A DNA stretch of 64,000 nt from UBA6544 sp038131165 (GCA_038131165.1 JAYPOZ010000002.1:54769-118768); one strand, 5' to 3'; shown: positions 35,583 through 44,716, numbered from the stretch's first letter. The notes: a model not told the origin generated them from the sequence alone. Numbers and translations: made by a program.

Positions 35583-35822
35583 CTAGCCGTCGGCGCTTCC
35601 CTCAATAAAGCTGATAGCGTCTTTAATGGTCAGAATTTTCTCGGCGGCGTCATCCGGAATTTCGCAACCGAACTCTTCCTCGAACGCCATAACCAGCTCG
35701 ACGGTGTCAAGACTGTCCGCGCCTAGGTCGTCAATAAAACTAGCGTTATCGGAAACTTTTCCTTCATCAACGCCAAGATGCTCGATGACGATCTTTTTAA
35801 CGCGATCCGCAACGTCACTCAT
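35583..35822 (-). CDS. acpP: Acyl carrier protein
   Basis: A 79-aa acidic protein that carries fatty-acyl chains on phosphopantetheine. The attachment serine is Ser37 in LGADSLDTVELVMAFEEEF. GGAAGG lies nine bases before the ATG. It sits between fabG and fabF; the 145-base gap to fabG is the largest in the operon and may hold an additional promoter (an AT-rich TTAAAAGTATGTTA-like stretch on the minus strand near 35920). Confidence 0.98.
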   Translation of the reverse strand: MSDVADRVKKIVIEHLGVDEGKVSDNASFIDDLGADSLDTVELVMAFEEEFGCEIPDDAAEKILTIKDAISFIEGSADG

Positions 35823-35967
35823 GTTCTAAAACCTTCCCAATGTATGAGCGTAGTCTCGAAATACCGCCCTGCCCACGGTCCCCTCAGGCTTCCCCGCGCG
35901 ACGGCGGCGTTTCGTAACATACTTTTAACCGGGTGACCAGCGCTTGGGACGGCAATGACGACAACCA

Positions 35968-36705
35968 CTAGATCATGGCCATTCCGCCGTTAATATGAAG
36001 AGTCTGACCGGTCACATAAGCCGCCTCTTCGCTTGCCAGATAAAGAGTTCCGGCGGCGATTTCAGCGGGTTCGCCAAACCGTCCGGCGGGCACAATCTGC
36101 AGAATTCTGGATTTCTGGTCGTCGGAGAGAACATCCGTCATCGCCGTGACGATCATTCCCGGGGCAACACAATTCACCGTAATTCCCCGACTCGCGACTT
36201 CCTGCGCCATCGATTTCGACATTCCGATCAGGCCCGCCTTGGAGGCCGCGTAATTCGCTTGTCCGGGATTGCCGGTCACGCCGACAACCGACGTGATGTT
36301 AATAATGCGCCCCCAACGGCGTTTCATCATGCCGCGCATGACCCCGCGCGACAGGCGGAAGGAAGCGGTCAGGTTTACATCTAGAACGGCCTGCCAATCT
36401 TCATCCGTCAACCGCATCGAGAGCATATCGCGGGTCAGGCCCGCGTTATTGACGAGAATATCGACCGCCCCCATTGCGTCCTCGGCCTTGCCGATCAGGC
36501 TGTCGAGAGAGGACGGATCCGACAAGTTGGCCGGCACGACAAAAGCCCTGTCGCCGAGCGTCGACGCCAGCGCTTGCAGCGCGTCCTCCCGCGTTCCCGA
36601 CAGCGTAACCGCGGCGCCGGCATCATGCAGCACTTTTGCGATCGCCCCCCCGATACCGCCGGACGCCCCGGTCACCAACGCTGATTTTCCAGAAAGGTCG
36701 AACAT
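35968..36705 (-). CDS. fabG: 3-oxoacyl-ACP reductase
   Basis: A 245-aa SDR that reduces beta-ketoacyl-ACP with NADPH. Motifs: LVTGASGGIGGAIAK, NNAGLTRD, NITSVVGVTGNPGQANYAASKAG (Ser-Tyr-Lys) and the C-terminal VTGQTLHINGGMAMI, which is characteristic of FabG. AGGAGAG precedes the ATG. It is 12 bases after fabD. Confidence 0.97.
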   Translation of the reverse strand: MFDLSGKSALVTGASGGIGGAIAKVLHDAGAAVTLSGTREDALQALASTLGDRAFVVPANLSDPSSLDSLIGKAEDAMGAVDILVNNAGLTRDMLSMRLTDEDWQAVLDVNLTASFRLSRGVMRGMMKRRWGRIINITSVVGVTGNPGQANYAASKAGLIGMSKSMAQEVASRGITVNCVAPGMIVTAMTDVLSDDQKSRILQIVPAGRFGEPAEIAAGTLYLASEEAAYVTGQTLHINGGMAMI

Positions 36706-36717
36706 GATGGCGCTCTC

Positions 36718-37671
36718 CTAAAGGCTCCCGAGGAACTTCTCGATATCCTCCGGTCCTTGCAACGAGGTTGCGGACATTTCGCGATCTATGCGCCGTGCCA
36801 AGCCGCTCAAGACACGCCCGGCTCCTGTCTCGATCAGCGTGTCCACGCTTTTCCCCTTCAGGGCAACGACGCTTTCGCGCCATCGGACCCGTCCGGTCAC
36901 TTGCGACACGAGGTTGCTGCGGATCGATTCCGGATCGCGCACCTCGTCGGCCGTAACGTTGGCGATAAGGGGAACCGACGGCGGCGCAATTGTCGTTTTC
37001 GCGAGAGCTTCCGCCATGGCATCCGCTGCCGGCTGCATTAACGAGCAATGAAAGGGCGCGCTTACCGGTAAAATAATGCTGCGCTTGGCGCCGCGCTCCG
37101 CTGCGATCTCGACCGCGCGTTCGACGGCGGCGGTGCTGCCGCTCACGACGACCTGGCCTGGGGCGTTATCATTTGCGACATCGCACACATCGCCCGCCGC
37201 GCCCGCTTCCACAGCGGCCAGGGCGATTTCCTCGGCCTCCGCCACGGTCGGTCCCATCAGAGCCGCCATCGCGCCTTCGCCGACCGGAACGGCGATTTGC
37301 ATGGTCGTGCCTCGGAGTTTCAACAATCTAGCCGTATCGGCAATCGTCAGCGCACCGGCCGCCGCCAACGCGGTATACTCCCCCAGCGAGTGCCCGGCGA
37401 CGTAGGCGGCGATACTCGGGAGGCGGACATTTCCCTCCCCTTCCATAACCCTGACAATAGCCAAGCTAACCGCCATCAAAGCGGGCTGGGCATTCGCGGT
37501 CAGCCGCAATTGATCGTCGGGGCCTTCGAACATGACCTTCGTCAAGTTCTGCTTTAGCGTTTCGTCGACTTCTTCGAAGACCAGACGGGCTGCCGGAAAG
37601 GCATCGGCCAAATCCTTCCCCATTCCGACAGCCTGGGAGCCTTGCCCCGGGAACACGAATGCGCGCGCCAT
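36718..37671 (-). CDS. fabD: Malonyl-CoA:ACP transacylase
   Basis: Loads malonate onto ACP. The 317-aa product has FVFPGQGSQAVGMGKDLAD, the GHSLGEYTALAAAG nucleophile elbow with the catalytic Ser, and PVSAPFHCSLM with the catalytic His. First gene of the fatty-acid operon fabD-fabG-acpP-fabF-mltG; the promoter must lie in the 245-base gap to divergent rpsF. Confidence 0.97.
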   Translation of the reverse strand: MARAFVFPGQGSQAVGMGKDLADAFPAARLVFEEVDETLKQNLTKVMFEGPDDQLRLTANAQPALMAVSLAIVRVMEGEGNVRLPSIAAYVAGHSLGEYTALAAAGALTIADTARLLKLRGTTMQIAVPVGEGAMAALMGPTVAEAEEIALAAVEAGAAGDVCDVANDNAPGQVVVSGSTAAVERAVEIAAERGAKRSIILPVSAPFHCSLMQPAADAMAEALAKTTIAPPSVPLIANVTADEVRDPESIRSNLVSQVTGRVRWRESVVALKGKSVDTLIETGAGRVLSGLARRIDREMSATSLQGPEDIEKFLGSL

Positions 37672-37759
37672 ATTTCTATTCCGTGACTAATTTACGGGCC
37701 AGTCATAGCGCCTCGTTATTGCCTGTCAAGCAGGCGGCTGAATCGCACCAACTCCATGA

Positions 37760-37787
37760 TTGCCATTCGTGCCAAAATACGTATAGT
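37760..37787 (+). promoter_or_regulatory. Probable rpsF operon promoter
   Basis: TTGCCA (37760-37765), a 16-base spacer and TATAGT (37782-37787), a good sigma70-type match reading toward rpsF. Transcription would start about 37794, leaving a leader of about 120 bases. Confidence 0.55.
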
Positions 37788-37916
37788 GCCCGCCTTCCCG
37801 CGACTCGCGGGAAAAACATAGCTCCTTGCCGGCGCCCGAGCGTCGGCTAGAGCCGGTCGGTCGAGAGGGTGGTCCTTTCGACTCCGGATCATTCAACAGC
37901 CGTAAGGAGTGTACGG
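37788..37916 (+). promoter_or_regulatory. Structured leader of the rpsF-rpsR operon
   Basis: Two hairpins are visible: TTCCCGCG (37795-37802) with CGCGGGAA (37806-37813) around ACT, and a longer one formed by GTCGAGAGG with CCTTTCGAC around GTGGT near 37859-37881 (one G-U pair). TAAGGAGT then leads to the ATG. Many bacteria have an S6:S18-binding leader at this point for autoregulation; whether this one matches that consensus was not tested. Confidence 0.4.
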
Positions 37917-38420
37917 ATGCCGCTTTACGAAAGCGTGTTTATTGCACGCCAAGACATATCTGCCGGCCAAGTCGATACTTTGGCCGACGATATGGAAAAA
38001 CTCATCACAGATAGTGGAGGCAGCGTGGCCCGCCGCGAATATTGGGGCCTACGCACGCTTACTTACCGCATGAAGAAGAACCGAAAGGGTCACTTCGTCA
38101 TGTTCAACCTTGATGCGCCTTCGGACGCCATTCAGGAAATGGAACGCAATCTGCGTCTTCACGAAGATGTCCTGCGGTACATGACCATTCGTCTCGAAGA
38201 ATTGCGGAGCGAGCCGTCGCCTATGGTGCATGGCAAAGGCGACCGCGACAGGGCCGACCGGCGTGGGCCGGACGATGCGTCCGCACAGAATGGCGACAAC
38301 GATGATTCCGACGACGGCGAAAACGCTGCAGCGGCAGCGACCGAGACGCCAGCGAGCAAGGAAGCCGTTGTGGAAGCGCCTGCCGAGCAGGCGACCGAAG
38401 AAGAGGAGAACAAAGAATGA
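37917..38420 (+). CDS. rpsF: Ribosomal protein bS6
   Basis: 30S subunit protein that pairs with S18. The fold spans MPLYESVFIARQDISAGQVD to about residue 100 (GHFVMFNLDAPSDAIQEMER...MTIRLEEL). A tail of about 65 residues rich in Asp, Glu, Asn and Ala follows, so the protein is 167 aa against about 131-135 in enterics. Start ATG 37917 with TAAGGAGT. Its stop overlaps the rpsR start (ATGA). Confidence 0.97.
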   Translation: MPLYESVFIARQDISAGQVDTLADDMEKLITDSGGSVARREYWGLRTLTYRMKKNRKGHFVMFNLDAPSDAIQEMERNLRLHEDVLRYMTIRLEELRSEPSPMVHGKGDRDRADRRGPDDASAQNGDNDDSDDGENAAAAATETPASKEAVVEAPAEQATEEEENKE

Positions 38421-38671
38421 GCGAAGGACGTGGTGGCGGCGGCGGCGGACGCCGGCCGTTTTTCCGTCGGCGCAAGAGCTGCCCTTTCACCGGGCCGAAC
38501 GCGCCGGCCATAGATTATTGCGACACAAAACTTCTCTCCCGGTATATTTCGGAGCGGGGAAAGATCGTGCCAAGCCGCATCACCGCGGTATCGGCCAAGA
38601 AGCAGCGTGAACTGTCGCGTGCCATCAAACGGGCACGCTTCCTGGGTTTGCTGCCTTACGTGATCCAATAG
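38417..38671 (+). CDS. rpsR: Ribosomal protein bS18
   Basis: An 84-aa basic protein with a Gly/Arg-rich N-terminus (MSEGRGGGGGGRRPFFRRRK), then CPFTGPNAPAIDYCDTKLL and the conserved C-terminus RAIKRARFLGLLPYV. Binds with S6 on the platform of the 30S subunit. Translationally coupled to rpsF. Confidence 0.98.
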   Translation: MSEGRGGGGGGRRPFFRRRKSCPFTGPNAPAIDYCDTKLLSRYISERGKIVPSRITAVSAKKQRELSRAIKRARFLGLLPYVIQ

Positions 38672-38705
38672 GGATCGCAAGGCACGGCATACAGGATTGA
38701 ACCGG

Positions 38706-39644
38706 ATGTTTACACCGAAACAATGGATGACCATCGTTGCAGGGGGTGCCTTGAGCGCCCTCCTGTGCGCCTTGGCGGCGCTCGGGTCCTTCGGCGGCAT
38801 CCTGCTGGCCTATTTCTGCCAACTCCCGCTTTTCGTCGTGGGATTGAGCATGGGAACGGCGGCGGGAGCGATTGCCGGGGCGATTGCCGGAGCCGGCGTC
38901 CTCGCGATGGGCGGCGTCTTCGGCGTATTGGTGTTCATTCTGTTCAATGCGGCTCCGGTCGTCTTCTTGGTCCGCCAAGCGCTGCTGTTCCGCTCGGACG
39001 AGGCCGGCAATACCGAATGGTATCCACCCGGCCTTCTCGCTGCTTCCGCTACGTGTTGCGGATTGACCCTGCTGACGTTGGTTTTCGTCTGGCTGGGTCT
39101 GACGACCGAAGGAGTAGAAGCAAGCATCCGCGATTACATCGGACGCTTCGCCGAAGGAATGTTCCAAGACCTGCCATTGGACGACCGCCAAAAGGTGGTG
39201 GATGGCGTTGCCCCCATATTGCTCGGCACTGTCGGACTTTCGTGGCTGGTCATGCTCGTCATCAATGGCACGCTTGGCCAAGGATTGGCGACTCGGATGG
39301 GTTGGAATCTCCGGCCCAGCCCGGATTTCACCATGATGGCCTTACCACGTTGGCTGCCCATGGTCGCGGCGGCACTCCTTATTTTCGCCGTCGCCATACC
39401 GGGAACGCTGGGTTTCTTTGCGACCAATGCGGCGCTCATCGCGGCGCTGCCATTCTTTTTGGTAGGTCTCGCCGTGGTCCACATGGCCGCAAAACGCATT
39501 TCGGCCGGACCGATGCTGCTGATCCTGTTTTATATCTTGATGCTACTGTTCGGATGGCCCGTCGCGATTGTGGCCTTCCTCGGACTGATCGAACAAATGG
39601 CCGGTTTCCGCCAACGGTTGGCGCGGACTGGCGAGGAGAACTGA
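38706..39644 (+). CDS. DUF2232 (YybS-like) membrane protein
   Basis: A 312-aa protein of about eight spans, starting MFTPKQWMTIVAGGALSALL, with a small-residue-rich stretch MGTAAGAIAGAIAGAGVLAMGG and no obvious catalytic motif. Its place between rpsR and rplI is typical of the DUF2232/YybS family in alphaproteobacteria and some firmicutes. Function unknown. ATG 38706 was preferred to an in-frame TTG at 38697; neither has a strong ribosome site. Its stop is one base before the rplI start codon. Confidence 0.82.
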   Translation: MFTPKQWMTIVAGGALSALLCALAALGSFGGILLAYFCQLPLFVVGLSMGTAAGAIAGAIAGAGVLAMGGVFGVLVFILFNAAPVVFLVRQALLFRSDEAGNTEWYPPGLLAASATCCGLTLLTLVFVWLGLTTEGVEASIRDYIGRFAEGMFQDLPLDDRQKVVDGVAPILLGTVGLSWLVMLVINGTLGQGLATRMGWNLRPSPDFTMMALPRWLPMVAAALLIFAVAIPGTLGFFATNAALIAALPFFLVGLAVVHMAAKRISAGPMLLILFYILMLLFGWPVAIVAFLGLIEQMAGFRQRLARTGEEN

Positions 39645-39645
39645 G

Positions 39646-40305
39646 ATGGAAGTCATTTTACTTGAGCGCGTGGAGCGACTGGGCCAGATGGGCGATGTCG
39701 TGAAAGTTAAGCCGGGGTATGCGAGGAACTTCCTCCTCCCGCAGAAAAAAGCGATGCGGGCGACGAAGGCAAACCTCTCCCACTTCGAGGGCCAACGCCA
39801 ACAACTCGAAGCCGACAACCTGCAACGCCGCGACGAAGCGCAATCGGTTGCAGACCGCTTGGACGGGCTGAAGGTGATCGTCATTCGCAGCGCGGGCGAA
39901 TCGGGCCAGCTTTACGGCTCGGTCAATGGCCGCGACATTGCGGAAGCGGTCACGGAAGCCGGATTCACCGTCGAACGCCAGCAGGTCGTGGTCGAACGGC
40001 CGGTCAAGGCCCTCGGCTTCCACGAGTTCAAGATTCGGCTGCATCCCGAGGTCGAAGCCATCGTGACAGCAAACGTCGCGCGCAGCGTGGAAGAAGCGGA
40101 AACCCAAGACCGTCTCGGCCGCGCCGTTGTCGGCCATGACGAGGAAGAAGATCAACCGGCCGACGCTCCGGATGTGGCCGAACTGCTTGAGCCCGAAGCG
40201 CTGGAAGCGATGGAAGACGAAGCCGGCGAGGAAGAAGCCGTGCAGGACGATGCATCCCCCTCCGAGTCGGCAGACGACGAGAGCGAAGAGGCAAAATCCG
40301 AATAG
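39646..40305 (+). CDS. rplI: Ribosomal protein bL9 with acidic C-terminal tail
   Basis: A 219-aa protein. The N-domain MEVILLERVERLGQMGDVVK with GYARNFLLPQKKA and the long connecting helix are standard, as is the C-domain (LYGSVNGRDIAEAV...RLHPEVEAIVTANV) to about residue 150. Beyond it is a tail of about 65 residues, nearly half Asp and Glu. Typical L9 is about 150 aa. GAGGAGAA precedes the ATG. A strong terminator follows. Confidence 0.97.
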   Translation: MEVILLERVERLGQMGDVVKVKPGYARNFLLPQKKAMRATKANLSHFEGQRQQLEADNLQRRDEAQSVADRLDGLKVIVIRSAGESGQLYGSVNGRDIAEAVTEAGFTVERQQVVVERPVKALGFHEFKIRLHPEVEAIVTANVARSVEEAETQDRLGRAVVGHDEEEDQPADAPDVAELLEPEALEAMEDEAGEEEAVQDDASPSESADDESEEAKSE

Positions 40306-40336
40306 CACTCGCTTCGGAAAGCTCGAAGAAAGATCA

Positions 40337-40373
40337 ACGGCGGTGCCTCGACTTGTGGCGCCGCCGTTTTTTT
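40337..40373 (+). terminator. Rho-independent terminator after rplI
   Basis: Arms ACGGCGGTGCC (40337-40347) and GGCGCCGCCGT (40357-40367), one G-U pair, loop of nine bases, then a run of seven T to 40373. It separates the ribosomal-protein operon from dnaB. Confidence 0.9.
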
Positions 40374-40451
40374 CCTCCTATACCCGATATCCCCGCAATC
40401 CACAGCCGGGTTTCGATATCATCCTCCGGCCTATGCGTGTAGGTTGGGGTT

Positions 40452-41984
40452 ATGGCCAATCAAGCAACCGAGTCCCCGTTTACCGCGATCGTAGGCGGCG
40501 CCACAGAACAAGCCAGTTATCGCTCGCCGCCTCACAATGTCGAGATCGAAGCCGCCCTGATCGGTGCGATCCTGACGAACAATCGGGCGCATGAAAAAGT
40601 AAGCGAGTTTCTGCGGCCGGAAAATTTCTACGAACCCGTGCTCGGGCGCATTTACGAGGCCGCGACGAAGCTCATCGAGCAAGGCCAGATCGCAAGCCCA
40701 CCGACCCTCAAACATTATTTCGAGCGAGACCCCGCCTTGGCCGAAGTCGGTGGTGCGGAATACTTGTTCGACCTGGCCGCCAATGCGGTGATGATCGTGA
40801 ATGCGGAAGATCTGGGCCGCTCCATTTACGACCTATACCTGAAGCGCGAGTTGATTAACGTCGGCGAAGACATCGTCAACGACGCGTACGAGCCCAATAT
40901 CGACGTGAAGGCCAGCGAACAGATCGAATCGGCAGAGCAACGGCTCTACGACCTGGCATCGACGGGCGACACCGAACGCAGCTATTACACGCTCTTCGAC
41001 TCCGCAAAGCTGGCCCTTCAGGCGGCCGAAGAGGCTTTCAAACGGGAAAGTCACGTCGTTGGGGTCACCACCGGATTTCGCGAACTCGATACTATGCTCG
41101 GCGGATTGCACCGCTCAGACCTTCTGATTCTGGCGGGCCGCCCTTCGATGGGGAAGACCGCCCTGGCAACCAACCTCGCCTTTAACGCAGCCCGCGCCTT
41201 CCGCGAAATCACTGACGAACACGGCCGCACGACCACGGAGGGCGGACATGTCTTGTTCTTCTCCCTGGAAATGTCGGCGGAACAGCTCGCCAACCGTATT
41301 TTGGCGGAGCAGGCCGAAGTCCCCTCCGACCGAATACGCCGCGGCGACATCAACACCGAGGAGTTCGAGCGGCTCGCCGCCGCCAGTCAAGCGCTCTACA
41401 GCCTGCCGCTTTACATCGACGATACGCCGGCACTGTCAGTCTCGGCACTGAGGACCCGGGCGCGTCGGCTCAAGAGTCAGCAAAAACTTCACCTGATCGT
41501 AATCGACTACCTTCAGCTGATGCAGGCATCCGCCGGCAGCCGCCCCGACAATCGGGTGCAGGAAATCGCGGAGATCACGCGGGGATTGAAGACCCTGGCA
41601 AAGGATTTGGACGTACCGGTCATCGCCCTGTCGCAGCTGAGCCGGCAGGTCGAGAACCGCGACAATAAGCGACCGCAGCTCTCGGACCTTCGCGAATCGG
41701 GTACGATCGAGCAGGATTCCGATGTCGTGATGTTTATCTTCAGGGAGGAATACTACCTCCAGCGGGATCAGCCGGCGCGTCGGGATACGGAAGATGAATC
41801 CAAGTTCCAGGACCGCATGGAACTGCACAATACCCTGCTCAAGGAATCGCGGAATATCGCCGAGGTTATTATCGCGAAACAGCGACACGGTCCCGTTGGC
41901 ACCGTCGAACTGCACTTCAATGGCGACCTGACGAAATTCTCGGACCTCGATCCATACCATCACGATCCGGATGCCAATTTCTGA
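40452..41984 (+). CDS. dnaB: Replicative DNA helicase DnaB
   Basis: Hexameric 5'-3' helicase at the fork, 510 aa. N-domain (PPHNVEIEAALIGAIL) binds primase; the RecA-like C-domain has Walker A GRPSMGKT (229-236), Walker B LIVIDYLQLMQ and RESGTIEQDSDVVMFIFR, a strong DnaB signature. No intein: the family motifs are continuous. alr follows immediately and dnaB-alr-radA is a common alphaproteobacterial run. Confidence 0.98.
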   Translation: MANQATESPFTAIVGGATEQASYRSPPHNVEIEAALIGAILTNNRAHEKVSEFLRPENFYEPVLGRIYEAATKLIEQGQIASPPTLKHYFERDPALAEVGGAEYLFDLAANAVMIVNAEDLGRSIYDLYLKRELINVGEDIVNDAYEPNIDVKASEQIESAEQRLYDLASTGDTERSYYTLFDSAKLALQAAEEAFKRESHVVGVTTGFRELDTMLGGLHRSDLLILAGRPSMGKTALATNLAFNAARAFREITDEHGRTTTEGGHVLFFSLEMSAEQLANRILAEQAEVPSDRIRRGDINTEEFERLAAASQALYSLPLYIDDTPALSVSALRTRARRLKSQQKLHLIVIDYLQLMQASAGSRPDNRVQEIAEITRGLKTLAKDLDVPVIALSQLSRQVENRDNKRPQLSDLRESGTIEQDSDVVMFIFREEYYLQRDQPARRDTEDESKFQDRMELHNTLLKESRNIAEVIIAKQRHGPVGTVELHFNGDLTKFSDLDPYHHDPDANF

Positions 41985-42006
41985 CCCCCCGCGGGGAGCC
42001 GATGCC

Positions 42007-43101
42007 ATGGCATCGCGCCCTGCCGTCTCGACACTGACGATCGATCTCGATGCGGTCGCGGAAAACTATCACACCCTTGCATCCCGAGCGGCGCCCGCGA
42101 CCTGCGCCGCGGTGGTCAAGGCGGACGCCTATGGTCTCGGCATCGAAACCGTCGCGCGGCGTCTTTGGCGCGAGGAATGCCGCATTTTTTTCGTCGCCTC
42201 CTTGGATGAAGCGGTCGCCCTCCGCGCGTTTCTCGCCGAGGCGGAAATCGTCGCGTTGAACGGACTGATGCCGAGTGAAGCGGCTTTCTACCGGGCGCAC
42301 CGTATCCTCCCCACATTGAACGATCTCTCCCAGATCGAAAACTGGCAAATCCACTGCCTCGAGACCGGGCCCCTGCCGGCGGCGGTGCATCTCGATACCG
42401 GCATGTCGCGCCTTGGATTGCCGCCCAACGAGCAACGCATCTTGCTTCAAGGGCCGGAGCGATTGGACGGCTTTGAGTGCCGCTATTTATTGAGCCACTT
42501 GGCGTGCGCGGATTCGCCCGACCATCCGCTCAATATCCGGCAGCGCGACCTTTTCGCAGAATCCCGAGGCTGCCTGCCTGGCGTAACGGCGTCGCTCGCG
42601 GCGTCGTCGGGAATTTTTCTCGGACCGGAATGGCATTTCGACATGGTGCGCGCGGGAGTCGCGCTTTATGGCGGCGCGCCAAATCCGACCGCCCCGAATC
42701 CTATGGCCACAACCGTGCGGCTCGATGCCGTGGTTCTGCAATTGCGCGACGTGGACAGCCCGGAATCCGTTGGATATGGTGCCACGCACCAGTTTCGGTC
42801 CAAGACGCGCGTCGCAACCATTGCAGCCGGTTATGCCGATGGCTATCTTCGAAGCTTGGGAGGCCACGGCGCGGCCTATTGGGGGGAAACCGCCCTGCCG
42901 TTGATCGGAAGGGTATCGATGGATTTGATCACGTTGGACGCAACAGCGGCTATCGGATTGAAGGTCGGCGACACGGTCGAGTTGATCGGGCCGAACCGCG
43001 ACATCAACGACCTCGCGCGGGATGCGGGTACCATCCCCTATGAAATGCTGACCTCTCTGGGCCGCCGCTACCGGCGGCGCTATCTCGGACAGGCTGGATG
43101 A
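42007..43101 (+). CDS. alr: Alanine racemase
   Basis: Makes D-alanine for peptidoglycan. PLP lysine K38 in AAVVKADAYGLG; HLDTGMSRLGL; the second catalytic base Tyr in ESVGYGATHQF; and C-terminal GRVSMDLITLD. 364 aa. ATG 42007 has GGGGAG upstream; the track start at 41971 would overlap dnaB. mlaE begins inside its stop codon. Confidence 0.97.
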   Translation: MASRPAVSTLTIDLDAVAENYHTLASRAAPATCAAVVKADAYGLGIETVARRLWREECRIFFVASLDEAVALRAFLAEAEIVALNGLMPSEAAFYRAHRILPTLNDLSQIENWQIHCLETGPLPAAVHLDTGMSRLGLPPNEQRILLQGPERLDGFECRYLLSHLACADSPDHPLNIRQRDLFAESRGCLPGVTASLAASSGIFLGPEWHFDMVRAGVALYGGAPNPTAPNPMATTVRLDAVVLQLRDVDSPESVGYGATHQFRSKTRVATIAAGYADGYLRSLGGHGAAYWGETALPLIGRVSMDLITLDATAAIGLKVGDTVELIGPNRDINDLARDAGTIPYEMLTSLGRRYRRRYLGQAG

Positions 43102-43901
43102 GCGAGAAGGGCCTCCGCATTAATCCGTTGCGCCCCATCGGTGCCGCGACTCTGGGATTGCTCGCCACGATCGGGCAGCTTGCCCTGTTCATGCTGAACG
43201 CCGTCTCGCATTTCGTCAGACCGCCGATCTATTTCCGCCTGATCGGGCGGCAAATGGTTGACGTTGGATATTACTCCCTGCCGGTGGTGGGTCTGACGAC
43301 CCTGTTTTCCGGCATGGTGATCGCCTTGCAAAGCTACACCGGAGCCACGCGCGTCACGGCGGAAGCGGCGCTGGAGAACGTCACCGCCGTCGTCGTCCTG
43401 GCGATCACGCGCGAGCTGGCGCCGGTGCTGGCCGGCCTGATGGTCGCCGGGCGAATCGGCGCCGCTATGGCCGCGGAAATCGGCACCATGCGCGTCACCG
43501 AACAAATCGACGCCCTGACGACTCTTTCCACCAATCCGATCAAGTATCTCGTTGTCCCCCGGATCATCGCCGGATTGACCATGTTGCCCCTGCTGGTTCT
43601 CGTGGGCGACGTCATCGGCATCTTCGGCGGCTATGTGATCGGCGTCTTCAAGCTCGACTTCAACGCTGCGGTGTACATCCAGAAGACCTATGATTTCATC
43701 GAGTTTGTCGATGTCTTCTCCGGCTTGGTGAAAGCCGCCGTCTTCGGCTTCATCGTCACGCTGCTCGGCTGCTACATGGGGTACTACTCCAGCGGCGGCG
43801 CGCAAGGCGTCGGCGCGGCGACAACCAATGCCGTCGTGGGGGCCGCGATCCTGATCCTGATTCTGAATTACCTTATCAGCCAAATGTTCTTCGGCGCATG
43901 A
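43098..43901 (+). CDS. mlaE: MlaE-type ABC transporter permease (lipid asymmetry / phospholipid transport)
   Basis: A 267-aa membrane protein of the MlaE/YrbE family (PF02405): FVRPPIYFRLIGRQMVDVGYYSLPVVGLT, MVIALQSYTGA, REL(A)PVLAGLMVAGRIGAAMAAEIGTM and a C-terminal span with the YYSSGGAQGVG loop. With MlaF it moves phospholipids between the membranes to keep the outer leaflet free of them. ATG overlaps the alr stop and its own stop overlaps mlaF. The MCE substrate protein (mlaD) is not in this window. Confidence 0.92.
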   Translation: MSEKGLRINPLRPIGAATLGLLATIGQLALFMLNAVSHFVRPPIYFRLIGRQMVDVGYYSLPVVGLTTLFSGMVIALQSYTGATRVTAEAALENVTAVVVLAITRELAPVLAGLMVAGRIGAAMAAEIGTMRVTEQIDALTTLSTNPIKYLVVPRIIAGLTMLPLLVLVGDVIGIFGGYVIGVFKLDFNAAVYIQKTYDFIEFVDVFSGLVKAAVFGFIVTLLGCYMGYYSSGGAQGVGAATTNAVVGAAILILILNYLISQMFFGA

Positions 43902-44677
43902 CCGACGCCCCTCCGAAAATTCGCCTCAGGAATCTCCATAAGCGATTCGGCGACAATGTGGTGCTGAACGGGTTCAATCTTGACGTGGCGGAAGGCGAAT
44001 CGGTCGTGATCATGGGCGGATCCGGAAGCGGTAAATCGGTCTCCTTGAAATGTCTGCTTGGGTTACTGAGCCCGGACGACGGCGAGATCGAGGTCGACGG
44101 GCAGTCCATCCTCGGCATCTCGGAAGACGCCCGCGACGACATCAACCGCAAATTCGGCATGCTGTTCCAGCACGCGGCACTGTTCGACAGCATGACCGTG
44201 CTGGAGAACGTCACCTTCGGGTTGATCCGCGGCAAGGACATGACGTCCGAAGCCGCAGCGGAGATCGCATTCGAAAAGCTCGAGCAGGTGGGCCTCGACC
44301 GGAGCTTCGGACCGCGCATGCCGGCCGAACTCTCGGGCGGCCAGCGCAAACGAGTTGGCTTGGCCCGGGCAGTCGCAATGGAGCCCGAAATCATCCTCTT
44401 CGACGAGCCGACGACCGGCCTCGATCCCATCATGGGCGATACCATCAACGAGTTGATCGTCGAATGTACGCGCAACCTGGGCGCCACGACGCTCACCATC
44501 ACCCACGACATGGCCAGCGCGCGGGTGATCGCCGACCGCATCGCGATGCTGTATCAAGGCAAGATCATCTGGGTCGGACCGGCCGAAGAGATCGACGCAT
44601 CCGGCGACCCGCGCGTCGATCAGTTCATCCATGGGCGCGTGGACGGCCCGATCAAGATGGAAGTGCGGCGTCTATGA
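43898..44677 (+). CDS. mlaF: MlaF-type ABC transporter ATPase
   Basis: A 259-aa ABC ATPase: Walker A MGGSGSGKSVSLK, signature LSGGQRKRVGLARA, Walker B IILFDEPTTGLDP and a switch His in ITHDMASA. This pattern and the preceding mlaE gene place it with the phospholipid/toluene-tolerance ATPases. Coupled to mlaE by ATGA. The set is incomplete here (no mlaD, mlaC, mlaB). Confidence 0.94.
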   Translation: MTDAPPKIRLRNLHKRFGDNVVLNGFNLDVAEGESVVIMGGSGSGKSVSLKCLLGLLSPDDGEIEVDGQSILGISEDARDDINRKFGMLFQHAALFDSMTVLENVTFGLIRGKDMTSEAAAEIAFEKLEQVGLDRSFGPRMPAELSGGQRKRVGLARAVAMEPEIILFDEPTTGLDPIMGDTINELIVECTRNLGATTLTITHDMASARVIADRIAMLYQGKIIWVGPAEEIDASGDPRVDQFIHGRVDGPIKMEVRRL

Positions 44678-44716
44678 AGACCCGTCGCAATCGGCTCGCG
44701 CGGGAGCATTGCTAGA

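Noticed and set aside
40452..41984. Intein within dnaB
   Set aside because: DnaB is a common intein host, but the family motifs are continuous and the length is normal.
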